The notes below the pieces were generated by a model. The model did no database searches and had not been told where the DNA came from. It was given only the letters and a program-made list of their open reading frames with translations. The position numbers and the translations under genes are program-made. A DNA stretch of 64,000 bases. Source: Phoenix dactylifera. Lineage: Eukaryota > Streptophyta > Magnoliopsida > Arecales > Arecaceae. Location of the stretch: contig NC_052396.1 of the NCBI RefSeq assembly GCF_009389715.1, positions 17,752,131-17,816,130 of the forward strand. Direction: 5' to 3'. Of this stretch, positions 54,832 to 64,000 are shown one piece after another; position 1 is the first letter of the stretch; each line of letters begins with the position of its first letter.

Positions 54832-55216
54832 TGGTTTTTGGAGCTGAGTTAATCCACCCATGAGGGGTTAACCCGATCCATTTTATTTGAAGGGAAACAA
54901 CCCTTCAATGACACCCATTGGATATTTTATAACTATCAAAGGTAGTTAATTTCTGCCTCTATATATATGGATAGTTATAAAACAAAAAAATATAAGAGGG
55001 AAGGGAGAATAACATACAAAAAAACCATAAAAAGCAGGGGGGGTCTTTTTCCATATTATTTTTGGCAAAAAAGGTTTTGAGTTGTGATCAACAAGCGTTT
55101 TTCAATTCTATAATTACGCTTACAACTTGTAATTCGACCGAAAACTGGTGATACAATCCGATCTATAACAATTAAATTTTATTTTGATCCGTTTTGATTA
55201 TGATAAAATTCCTATA
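54832..55216 (+). repeat. Copia 5' LTR
   Basis: Matches 62606-62993 over its whole length with many substitutions. CTCTATATATATGG near 54958-54970 is a probable TATA region. Confidence 0.85.
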
Positions 55217-56245
55217 TTGGTATTAAAGCCATTAAGGGTTTTGTTCTAGTATATTTGTGAATTAAAATAATGATTTAGTCACTGTTTCGAGAATAATTCA
55301 CATAAACTTAATTCACATAAACTAGAGTTTTAGACCAAAAATAGTAACTTTGTATATGCATGATATTTTGATCTGAAAACATGGATGTAGGCAACATGAA
55401 GGAGAAGCTACCATAAAAGTTTCAGAACCCGACTATCACTGTGGTGAGAGAAAACTCAAATCCTAGTTACGGAATTTGAAACTTTGAAGATTTATAACTT
55501 TCTGTATGATGCATATTTTTATATGCTTTTGGTGCCATTGGATAGATCCTTTCACAAGCTTTCTGTGCATATAAACTTTGTAATTTTTGGACAAGAATTA
55601 AGGAAGTTAGGAAATCTGAAAATTTTTAAAGTTTCTGAAATTTTATTGGCTTAAAAAGGAAGAAGATAAACAGTAACTTTAGCTGTTCCACCATTCACTT
55701 TCCATCATAAAGACATCAGAATCAAATTTTTACCACACTAATGGACTCATCTCAATTTATTGAATTTTTCTGTGTCATTTATTTTATTTTTCTGAACATA
55801 AAATAAATTATTATTATTATTATTTTTGTTTCGGAATGAGAAGAAAATGACAGAAAAATTATTTTTTGAAAATTAAAAATTTTGAAAATTTCTTGTGGCT
55901 TTTAGGCTTCATATTCTGGGGGTTTGAAGTCCAGTGGGAGGAAATACTTACGTTTAGGACTTTATACCCTCCTAAAACATATGAAAGAGCATTATTTATC
56001 AATCTTTTTCTTGGAAAAATCATAATAAATTATATATTAATCAAAAAATTATGATTCTAGTTCTGAAAATTTTAAATTTAATGTTCTTTCATATCAAGTA
56101 CTTAAATTATATTTTCTTAGTAGTTAAATTTTTCTCAATAGCCTCTGCATAACCCTTAGTATTTTCTTATATGGGGTAGATGGCATTTTCACCGCATAAT
56201 AAAAAAGAAAAAAAAGGCAAGAGAACTGAAGCCTAGGAAGCCGAA
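55217..56245 (+). other. Copia 5' leader
   Basis: Begins with the primer-site variant TTGGTATTAAAGCC, followed by about 1 kb of AT-rich sequence without recognised coding content. Confidence 0.55.
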
Positions 56246-56701
56246 TTGAAAATGGCTATAGATAAGAAAGCAAAATCTGAGAATGCTTTAAGGGTTGCCG
56301 CCGAGTATAATAAAAGGATGTTGCCCTATGAGTTTGAGGAATTATACTACACCTTGATGTCTTATGAAATGGACCCAAATCACACCATTAGCCAACACTT
56401 AAAATTAATGGATAAATTAATAATGAACATTGAGATAGATGTTTTTATTTCATTAGAAAAAGAAAAGGTTGAAGGGTTACATTGGTCCTTACTGGCCCAT
56501 TGGGCTATAATAGTTAACGATATTTGGATACAATTAGAGTTCCTAGAAAAGGAGTATAAAGCTGTGAAACAAATTTTGTGCCATGGGTGGGAAATTGATT
56601 TGGAGTTAACTGTACAAAATGCTACAAAGCATGCTGAACATTCTCCATTTGTTCAAATCCTCGAAGCACAAAAGGTTGCATTGGCCTATACCCTTGGATA
56701 G
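56246..56701 (+). CDS. Unidentified intact 151-codon ORF in the Copia leader region
   Basis: Starts at ATG 56246 and stays open to TAG at 56699-56701. Composition is protein-like: a Lys-rich start, then RMLPYEFEELYYTLMSYEMD, an amphipathic segment with ISQHLKLMDKLIMNIEID and a hydrophobic/charged middle (HWAIIVNDIWIQLEFLEKEY). It could be a diverged gag-like helical domain, since ISQHLKLMDKLI resembles the QHLREMTNMI segment of the real gag at about 57615. I cannot confirm this. Intactness is notable because gag and pol of the same element are riddled with breaks. Confidence 0.5.
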   Translation: MKMAIDKKAKSENALRVAAEYNKRMLPYEFEELYYTLMSYEMDPNHTISQHLKLMDKLIMNIEIDVFISLEKEKVEGLHWSLLAHWAIIVNDIWIQLEFLEKEYKAVKQILCHGWEIDLELTVQNATKHAEHSPFVQILEAQKVALAYTLG

Positions 56702-57194
56702 AAAAAATGGGGCTTAAACTTGCAAGCAATTTAATCAATAAAAAAATACCAGTGTCTCGAAGTTTTAAGGCGGAGATTAATGTACATATATTGTTTGTGA
56801 ATTTTATAGAACTTATGTATGAAGTAGGATGAAATTTGTACTACTTGTGAACACATGTAGTTTAATGCGTATGCTATATGTGATTTGTCCTATTTGATAT
56901 TTTTATAATTAAATATTTTGGGCATTTAATTAATGTTGATTATATGGAAATATCATTTTAAGTGGGAGCTGAAATCACATTGTGATGGAAACTCTCATTT
57001 TAGAATTTTTCTTTGTGCAATGCAATTAAATACATGATGATGGAACATTTGTTTTACAAATGATGATTGGGAACATAGTGAACTTTCAAATTGGTACTCA
57101 TGTAAAATTATCATTAATTTAATTTATATGTGCACAAAGTTAGATGTGTGTGTGTTTTGAGTATTGCCTAATATCTTTTATTACTTGGTAGACC

Positions 57195-57970
57195 ATGGCA
57201 TCAAAGAATATAATAACTTGTTAACCCAAAAAAAAAGAAAGAATATAATAGCTTATCTAAGTAAAGGTGAAAAACGGGATGGTGATAATTACAATATATA
57301 GATCCAATATATTTTCGAGGAACAGCAAGTACTTGAATCCATTATCAAAAAATGGATGACCCTAGTAAAAGGAATAGTGCTCAGCATATAAGAGATCTGG
57401 AGGCTTATCAAGTATGGGAACAAAATGATACTTTAGCTCGTAGAATTTTAATAAGCTCCATGATTGATGATCTCATTTGTGAATGCGAGCAATTCCCAAC
57501 TGCTCACGAAATGTGGATACATTTGAAAGATAAGTTTGGAGGAACCACCGTGATCAAACCCCAACAGTTGACTATAAAGTTTGACACATACAAAAAGCGT
57601 CACAATCTACAATTAAACAACATCTGAGAGAGATGACTAATATGATTAGGGAGTTAAAATCAGCTGGTCATATACTCACGGATGAGCAGCAAGTACAAAT
57701 TTTAATTCAGTCTCTTTCTGATAATTGGGAACATATGAAGATAAATCTAACCCATAATGATAACTTAAAAATCTTTGCTGATACTGCCCGCCATATTAAG
57801 CTAGAAGATGAGCGACCTAGAGCAACAAGGACTTCTAGTCTTATATGTGTGGCTGAAAATGGTGCGCAGGAAGCTTCGAGCTCCAAGTGTAAATACAGCT
57901 GGAATAAGGGCAGGAAGGGGAAGGAGACTGGAAGATGATCCAAAAAGAATAAAACTGGTCATCATAAAAA
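57195..57970 (+). pseudogene. Copia gag (UBN2-type) with frameshift and early stops
   Basis: A start-like MASKNIIT at 57195 is followed by a small duplication and a stop, then SKGEKRDGDNY. The Copia gag core is clear: LEAYQVWEQNDTLARRILIS, then EMWIHLKDKFGG, and in another frame QHLREMTNMIRELKSAGHIL and VQILIQSLSDNWEHMKINLT. The frame change lies near 57610, giving a stop at 57625-57627. The C-terminus is Lys-rich and leads toward a zinc knuckle (KIKYFECSE-like) that is cut off by the segment starting near 58025. Confidence 0.85.
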
Positions 57971-58024
57971 TGGCAAGCGTTATAGCAAAAAGAGAGATAA
58001 GATCAAAATAAAATATTTTTGAGT

Positions 58025-59010
58025 GCAGCGAACTGAAATGCCCCCGCATAATGCTGCCGTTTGGACCTTTCCTTGAAGGTAATGCCACCTGCTGTCTCCG
58101 CCTTCAGCTAGCTTTTGGTCTCGCACCACACACGTGAATGTTCTTGGTGCGGCTCTCTCTTTATGCATTCCGCCAACCATTAATGACTCGAGTTATGATG
58201 ATGCGACTGCAAAAAAAGCAAGTCGGAAATATCCAACGACCGAGCATGATATATATGTATGTTTGCATGTATGTTTCAGTCTAGAATGCGAACTTGCCAA
58301 CAGGCCTAAAATAGAGAAAACAAGCGAATTGGGCCAATGTCAAACTGTTTAAGAGGTTTGGTAGTCTGAAATTATTGTCAGCTTTTTTTTTGAGAAATTT
58401 TTTCATCTTTTTAATTCTATATGTTCTCATCCAAGCTGGCATATGTATATATATATATATATATCGATATTAGAAAAAGCAGATGAATTAAAGGATTAGA
58501 ATGTTGAATCAAATTAAGAGCCTACTAAAGTATGAAATGCCATGCAAAGTGAACTTTAGTTTACGTTATTGGAAGAGTTCATAGCTTCAGTAAAGAGTTA
58601 ATTATTCGAGTGCTTGCATCACTTTGATTGGGGACGGTGAAGAGATAAAAGATAAAAGATGCTTAGCTTGTGCTTGGTGAAGGTATCAAGTGACAGATTG
58701 GAAATCTAACCTTTAGACCTTGTGTACAAGAAAACAGGTTTCCAACAGCCTTTGAAATGGTGCAAATCCAATCTGCTATTTTGTACATCTGTTTGTGACT
58801 ATTTGCTTAAAAGAGAACTACAATGGCAGCATTCTTGTGAGAGCACTGTTGGAGTTTTAATTTTTAAAAAAATAATTTTTCTTATTCTCTAAATTTTAGT
58901 TATTTTAAATGCTTAAAAATATCTTTTTGTGAAACACCTTTTTTGGAAGAGTTGTGGCTCCTAAAAGAAAATGCTGGTTTCCAAAAAGATATGGTGTTTC
59001 CAGCCGGCAA
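58025..59010 (+). other. Segment interrupting Copia gag-pol, including dispersed repeat C copy 2
   Basis: 58034-58240 is the second copy of repeat C (first at 40036-40245). An AT microsatellite lies at about 58444-58463. The remainder has no coding similarity to Copia, which resumes with the pre-integrase region near 59020. The segment replaces the zinc knuckle, protease and start of integrase, so it is an insertion with deletion or a rearrangement. Confidence 0.6.
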
Positions 59011-59019
59011 GAGAATGTC

Positions 59020-59790
59020 TTCTTGGGATACTCTCTAAAGTTGATTTGCCTACTTATTAATACTGTCTAGTTGGAAAAACAACGAGAAAACTATCTGGCA
59101 AAGGATCCAGAACCGAGTTTCCATTGCAATTAATTCATTCAGACGTCTGTGGTCCATTGAATGTGAGGGCGAGATATGGAGCCTCATATTTCATTATGTT
59201 TATAGATGATCTTACACATTATGATCCCATCTTTTTGATTTCTTATGAGTCAGAGGCACTAAAGTGTTTCAGACATTACACAAATGAAGTTGAGAATCAA
59301 TTAGATAGAAGGATTAAGACATTAAGGACTAACCATGGACGTAAATATCTATCTGAGCAATTCAAAAAATTGTATAATGAAAAAGGGATAATTAGACAAT
59401 TGACTATTCCTGGTATACCACAATAGAATGGTATAGCCGAAAGAAGGAATATGACATGATTAGAAATGGATAGGTCAATGATGGCCCAAGCAAATTTATC
59501 AATGTCCTTTTGGAGGGACGCTTTGCTTACCGTAACCTATATTCTTAACCGTGTACCCTCTAAATCAATACCTTCCACCCCATATGAGCTATGGACAAAT
59601 AGAAAACTTGACCTAAATCATTTACGACCTTGGGGATCGGCTACCTATGTTCTTAATTCCTCTAGCAAATATGGTAAATTGGGTCCTAGAGGAAGAAAAT
59701 GTATCTTTATAAAATACTCAAAACACTCCAAAGGATATGTGTTTATTGGAGAACAGACTGATAGAAGTGTAACTGAAATTTAATCACGAA
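59020..59790 (+). pseudogene. Copia integrase, with mutated catalytic residue and stops
   Basis: Begins with pre-integrase text LGILSKVDLPTY, a stop, then YCLVGKTTRKLSGKG. The core has LIHSDVCGPLNVRARYGASY and FIDD (first catalytic Asp in HSDV). The second catalytic Asp, usual in LRSDxGxEY, is Asn here (LRTNHGRKY, codon 59331-59333). Stops at 59424-59426 and near 59457 interrupt the NGIAERRN segment. Downstream text (MAQANLSMSFWRDALLTVTY, NRVPSKSIPSTPYELW, LRPWGSATYV) is typical Copia. The enzyme is dead. Confidence 0.87.
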
Positions 59791-60900
59791 ATGTTGCATT
59801 CTTGGAGGATGAATTATCTAGTAGGGGTGAGAATAACAAGGAAGAGTCCTTATATGACGTGGTGGACAATCGTACAAATAATGAATTTATTGAGGAGCAA
59901 GAACAATTGCCTCAACCACTTGAACCAAGTGGGAGTACCATGCCTCCAGATGAATTTAATTCTTCTGAAACCCAGTTACAACAGAGTATGCAAAAAGGTG
60001 TTCCCTGATGCCGATTTGAAATCGAAGGAGAAGCTTATATGGTATCCGCAAGATAATGATGAGCCCAAATCAGTAACTGAGGTACTTTCATGCCCTGCGA
60101 AGGATGAGTGGAAGAAAGCAATGGAAGAAGAAATGGAGTCAATGAGATCAAACCAAGTCTAGAATTTGGTTAATCTTTCGTTAGGGCGTAAGGCTATTAG
60201 GAACAAGTGGGTTCTCAAGATAAAACACAAATCGGATGGATCTATTTTAGAATTGCATCAAATGGATGTTAAACAGCTTTCCTAAATGGTGAGTTGGAAG
60301 AAGAAATCTACATGCAAATTAAAGAGATCTTTATATGGCCTAAAGCAATCATCAAGACAGTGGTACTTGAGATTTCATAAGAAAGTAATTTCTTATGATT
60401 TCATTATGATAGATGAAGACTACTGTGTCTATGTTAAACGATTTATAGAGAAATATGTAATTTTATCTCTATAAGTGGATGACATATTATTGGCTGGAAA
60501 TTATAAAGAGTATGTCAAAACCATTAAGAAATGGGTGTCTACTCATTTTGAAATAAAAGACATGGAAGAAACAAGTTACATTTCGTGTGAAAATCCATAA
60601 AGATTGTTCAAAGAAACTTTTAACTTTGTCGCAAGAGTCTTATATTAAGAAAATCCTTAAACAATTTGATATGAAAAATTGTAATCCAATAGGCACTCCT
60701 ATTGCGAAAAGCGAAAGTTTAAGTCTCAAAATGTATCTCAAGACTCCAAAAAAAAAGGAAGATATGGCCAAGGTACCATATTCAAATGCTGTTGGAAGTT
60801 TGATGTATGCTATGATGTGTACTCGCCTATATATATGCTATGTCGTGGGTCTTGTCAGTCGGATCAATCTAATCCAGGATGTGAACACTAGAAAGTGATA
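59791..60900 (+). pseudogene. Copia reverse transcriptase with internal deletions and a stop in YVDD
   Basis: The linker and start of RT (AKDEWKKAMEEEMESMRSNQ, then AIRNKWVLKIKHKSDGSI) jump straight to LHQMDVK, losing the segment between. After a frameshift TAFLNGELEEEIYMQ jumps again to CKLKRSLYGLKQSSRQWYLR. The catalytic YVDD motif reads stop-VDD: its Tyr codon is TAA at 60472-60474, followed by VDDILLAGN. The tail continues to the ICYVVGLVSRI region. Confidence 0.87.
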
Positions 60901-61447
60901 AAGAGGATATTGAGATACCTGAAAGGCACAATTGATTATTCTTTGTGTTATCAAGGGAATGATTTATGCTTAAAAGAGTATACAGATGTTGACTGGGGAG
61001 GAGACCTAGATGAGCGTAAATTGACTTCAAGTTATATGTTTTTGCTAAATAATGGTGTCATCTCTTGGAATAGCAAAAAGCAAACTTGTATTGCCTTATC
61101 TACTACGGAGGCTGAATTTGTAGCATGTGCGGCTGCAGTACAAGAAGGTGTTTGGTTGAGGAGATTTTTGCAACATCTGAGAATGATTGATGATAGTTTG
61201 GGACCGATAATGATTCATTGTGATAGTCATGTGGGTATTGCTTATACTAAGGATCCCAATATCATAATAGAATCAAACACATTGATACTAAGTATAATTT
61301 TATGAGAGACATTATAGCAAAAAAGGAAGTATCTTTGAAATATATATATCTACGCATCAAATGGTAGCTGATCCACTTACGAAACCCATTCCTAGAGATA
61401 TTTTTCTAAGGCATGTCAGATCCCTAGGATTGCGTAGATTGTATTAA
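60895..61447 (+). pseudogene. Copia RNase H
   Basis: IKRILRYLKGTIDYSLCY, then the YTDVDWGGDLDERKLTSSY segment with the first catalytic Asp, WNSKKQTCIALSTTEAEFVA with the catalytic Glu, and IHCDSHVGIAYTKDPN with the next Asp. A frameshift near 61265 moves to HIDTKYNFMRDII and MVADPLTKPIPRDIFLRHV, ending LGLRRLY at TAA 61445-61447. This is the best preserved part of pol. Confidence 0.88.
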
Positions 61448-62605
61448 CAAATTATTGCAAAGTGTTATAAATTCGTCACTTCCAATACAATACTCATTTA
61501 TGAATAATATTTGATTTATTCAATTTTGTCCATAAGAATGTAATTTTGTACATTTGAAATAATACACACACACATTATATGCTAGGCACATGAAGAGATT
61601 AAGTATGTCTAATAGGTTTAGATTAGCTCTCTCACACGAGCAATCGCCTTTAACATCTAGTGACGTATAAAGATGAGACATTTAAGCACAAAGGTTATAT
61701 TGATGAGAGATCATGCTTAAAATTAATGTCACCTTGATAAGAAGTCAAGATGAGGTCAAAATTGATATTTTTGTATTGACTGAGATGGATGACCCCACCA
61801 TTCATCTAGCCTGTTCAAAAGTCATATGTGAGTTCTTGATTGTTTGTTGTGATAAAGAGCATTTAAAAGTGGAACTCAAGTTAGGCATTGGAATATGCCT
61901 GAGCTAAAGTCTGTATGGTATTTGTTAAAAAAAATGACATACGCTTAATGGGGGTAGAGAATAACATTGTAGCACATGATTCATACCATATGTGCTATTT
62001 CGACCAATAAAAGAACTAAGAGAATCGATCTCTGCTTGCTCACTTTGTGAGTCTTTATGAGGCTTATATATGACCCCATATAATATGCTAATAACTTTTA
62101 ACTATTTCTTTATATTTCAGTTTGATGTTCATTACTTCAGCATATTACCTACAACCATGGATGATTCAACTATATGGAGCATGTATAGGAAAGCAATCAG
62201 ATTGAAATTGAGAGATTCGAGTAAGAAAAGAAAAACTATTTTGCTTTACGTCCTTACTTATATTCACCGGCCAGATAATTATATCGTATATAAGAAAGTT
62301 AGATATAATTGTGAATATATGTAGTGAGAATGATTAAGTATGCTCTCATATTGTTTGAGGGATCAGAGATGGTTGAAAGATATAAGGAGATAGAAATGGG
62401 TTATGGTGACATATAACTTAATATTCTTAATTCGTGAGCTCTTATGTATCCCTAACAGGTGCATAGCATAAAAGCTCAATCGCATACATCACTGGTCGCA
62501 CGACTTATTTGCCAAGTATGAATTGGCATGAGAGAAATATGAGAAAAGATCTACTACATTGCTGTAGAGATTATGTCAAGCCCATCATGTGCGAGTGGAA
62601 GATAT
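61448..62605 (+). other. Copia 3' non-coding region between pol and the 3' LTR
   Basis: About 1.16 kb, unusually long for a Copia element. Two small ORFs (61713-61907 and 62070-62324) contain MDDPTIHLACSKVICEF and MDDSTIWSMYRKAIRLKL, which look alike at their starts and may reflect an internal duplication. No known domain. Confidence 0.45.
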
Positions 62606-62993
62606 TGGTTTTTGGAGTCGGGTCAATCTGTCCATGATGGATCGACCTGATCTATTTTATTTGAAGGGAAACAACCAGTCAATGACACCTATTGGATATC
62701 TCATAACTACCAAAGAAAGTTAATTTCTGCCTCTATATATATGGGTAGTTGCAAAACAAAAAAATATAAGAAAGAAAGGAAAACAACATACAAAGAAAAA
62801 CTAAAACAAGCAGAGTGATTTTTCTCCATATTTTTTCTGGCAAAAAGGGTTCTTAAGTTGGGATCAAGAAGCATTTTTTAATTCTATAATTACGCTTACG
62901 ACTTATGATTCGACCGAAAACTGGGGATATAACTCGATCTATAATAAGTAAGCTTTATTTCGATCCGTTTTGATTACGATAAAATTTCTACAG
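62606..62993 (+). repeat. Copia 3' LTR
   Basis: 388 bp matching the 5' LTR, preceded by the polypurine-like GAGTGGAAGATAT and followed by CTCCTAT, which also flanks the 5' LTR. Confidence 0.85.
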
Positions 62994-63034
62994 CTCCTAT
63001 TATTTTGAGTTACTACTAGCATCATATCCTCAAG

Positions 63035-64000
63035 CACTACAATAATAAATAGTTCTGGCGACTCTATATTGCCGACGCTACATAAAAGCGTCGGCAATTT
63101 TTTTTCTCCCACAGTAACTGCTGATGCTTGTAAAGAACGTCGGTAAAAAAATATTACCGATGCTTATAAGCGTCGGCATAGGTAAAAATACGACGACGCT
63201 TATACGCGTCGTCGGACTTCACTCCTCCCATCACAAAACCTAATCGATCCCCTCTCCCCACAGCCCGCAGCCCTAAATCCCTAAGTCACGGCGACCGACC
63301 CCTTCCGTCCTTAGCCCTTTTCACCGATCTCCACCGCATCTCCTTCCCCTCCTCCCCTCTCCATTGGCCTCCTCTTCGTGGACGACTTCCTCCTCCTCCG
63401 CCACAGAGCACTCACACGGCGTTCGAAGTTTGGAGCCGGCAAGGATTATCTTCTTCTCTTGCTTCGATCATAGGATCATAGGATTATCTTCTTCTCTTTC
63501 AGAAGGAGAGAGCTCTGCCTGGAGATAATTATATATCTTTCTCTTTCTGTCTCCTTATTTTAGGAATGTTCATTCATTACTGTATTAAAATTTTTCATTT
63601 CAGTGGATTGGAGCGATTGCATGCGATCTAGATCTACTGCTCTTCAGATCTCTTCGTTGGCTTAGAAATTTGGGAAAGTTATCAAAGGAAGACTTGCTCT
63701 CTTATCAGGTATACTTGAGAACTCGTTTCCCTCTGTCTCTTTTTTAATCTCCGGTTTATGCTTTAGAATTCTCTGTAATTGTATAGATTCTGGCGTTTCC
63801 TTTGCTTTGTTAGCTTATTTTCTAAGTTTTGAGGTGGTAGTTTTGGAAATATATAGTTTCGTTTGCTCTCTTACTTTCATTGCCTTCTCTAAAATAATTA
63901 TTCTCCAGGTTCCACCAAAATAACTATCCCTTGTTTTGTTTTGCAAAAGTTTTTTGACCAGCATAAGGCTTATTCCAAGTCTCCCTCCTCCTCCTGATTT
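63035..64000 (+). mobile_element. CACTA (En/Spm) transposon left end, continuing past the window
   Basis: Starts CACTACAA at 63035, the terminal signature of the superfamily. Subterminal repeats follow: GCCGACGCT/AGCGTCGGC (63071-63095), AACGTCGGTAA (about 63137), TACCGATGCTTATAAGCGTC (about 63155) and CGACGACGCTTATACGCGTC (63191-63210). CACTA transposase binds such short subterminal repeats. After about 63220 the sequence becomes a promoter- and leader-like CT-rich region (CCTAATCGATCCCCTCTCCC) with donor- and acceptor-like junctions but no readable transposase. The other terminus is outside the window. Confidence 0.88.

Larger units (their letters stand above)
54832..62993 (+). mobile_element. 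Ty1/copia retrotransposon, full length but decayed
   Basis: LTRs of about 385 bp (54832-55216 and 62606-62993) share long stretches, including TATTTGAAGGGAAACAACC, CTGCCTCTATATATATGG and CTATAATTACGCTTAC. CTCCTAT occurs just outside both ends (54825-54831, 62994-63000) and probably contains the target-site duplication. A primer-site variant TTGGTATTAAAGCC follows the 5' LTR (55217-55230), and GAGTGGAAGATAT precedes the 3' LTR as polypurine tract. Gene order gag, integrase, reverse transcriptase, RNase H is that of Copia. Every gene carries stops, frameshifts or deletions, and an unrelated segment of about 1 kb interrupts gag-pol. LTR divergence is obvious by eye, so the insertion is old. Confidence 0.9.

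Overview
The window is plant nuclear DNA, most likely from a monocot and plausibly a palm. The reasons are intron-rich genes with canonical GT..AG junctions, a GC-rich first coding exon, an Au-type SINE, several families of LTR retrotransposons primed by initiator tRNA-Met, and a CACTA transposon end. The species is inferred; nothing in the sequence names it. Most of the window is transposable-element sequence of different ages, with few cellular genes.

Layout. 1-860: TATG microsatellites. 870-10656: a broken RHON1-like locus (chloroplast Rho-N domain protein), with a plausible first exon at about 870-1014, a long intron-like region containing an old direct duplication, and a coding body at 9583-10656 broken by about ten frame changes. 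13421-13807 (minus): a small secreted-peptide gene of the CEP family. 16510-21063: a complete but deleted Ty3/gypsy chromovirus on the minus strand, with 5-bp target-site duplication AAGGC. 21069-22650: a minus-strand LINE fragment interrupted by a tandem three-LTR TRIM with target-site duplication AAAGC. 24956-25026: tRNA-Gly(GCC), followed by about 1.8 kb of T-rich and CCA/ATC-rich repetitive DNA.

28337-36724 (plus) is the one clearly intact protein gene: a seven-exon Qa-SNARE of the SYP2 (SYP22/VAM3-like) family. All junctions can be read and together encode 272 residues. Its 4.6-kb first intron holds an Au SINE with a 20-bp target-site duplication and a terminal-inverted-repeat element rich in ACCCGACC motifs.

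37000-48900 is repeat-rich: a second copy of that element, decayed LTR/PBS remnants, a palindromic minisatellite, a Copia RNase H tail, two LINE RNase H tails, and a TRIM cluster with one inverted LTR. 48960-49260 looks like a cellular promoter and non-coding first exon with no recognisable coding exon after it. 54832-62993 is a full-length decayed Copia element with a short direct repeat at its ends. 63035 to the window end is the start of a CACTA (En/Spm) element.

The cellular genes (peptide hormone, vacuolar/endosomal SNARE, tRNA, broken chloroplast RNA-binding gene) have no evident functional link. The least explained signals are three helically spaced pairs of CACGTG palindromes in the gypsy leader, the C-terminal extension of the CEP precursor, the intact 151-codon ORF ahead of gag in the decayed Copia element, and the orphan promoter at 49 kb.
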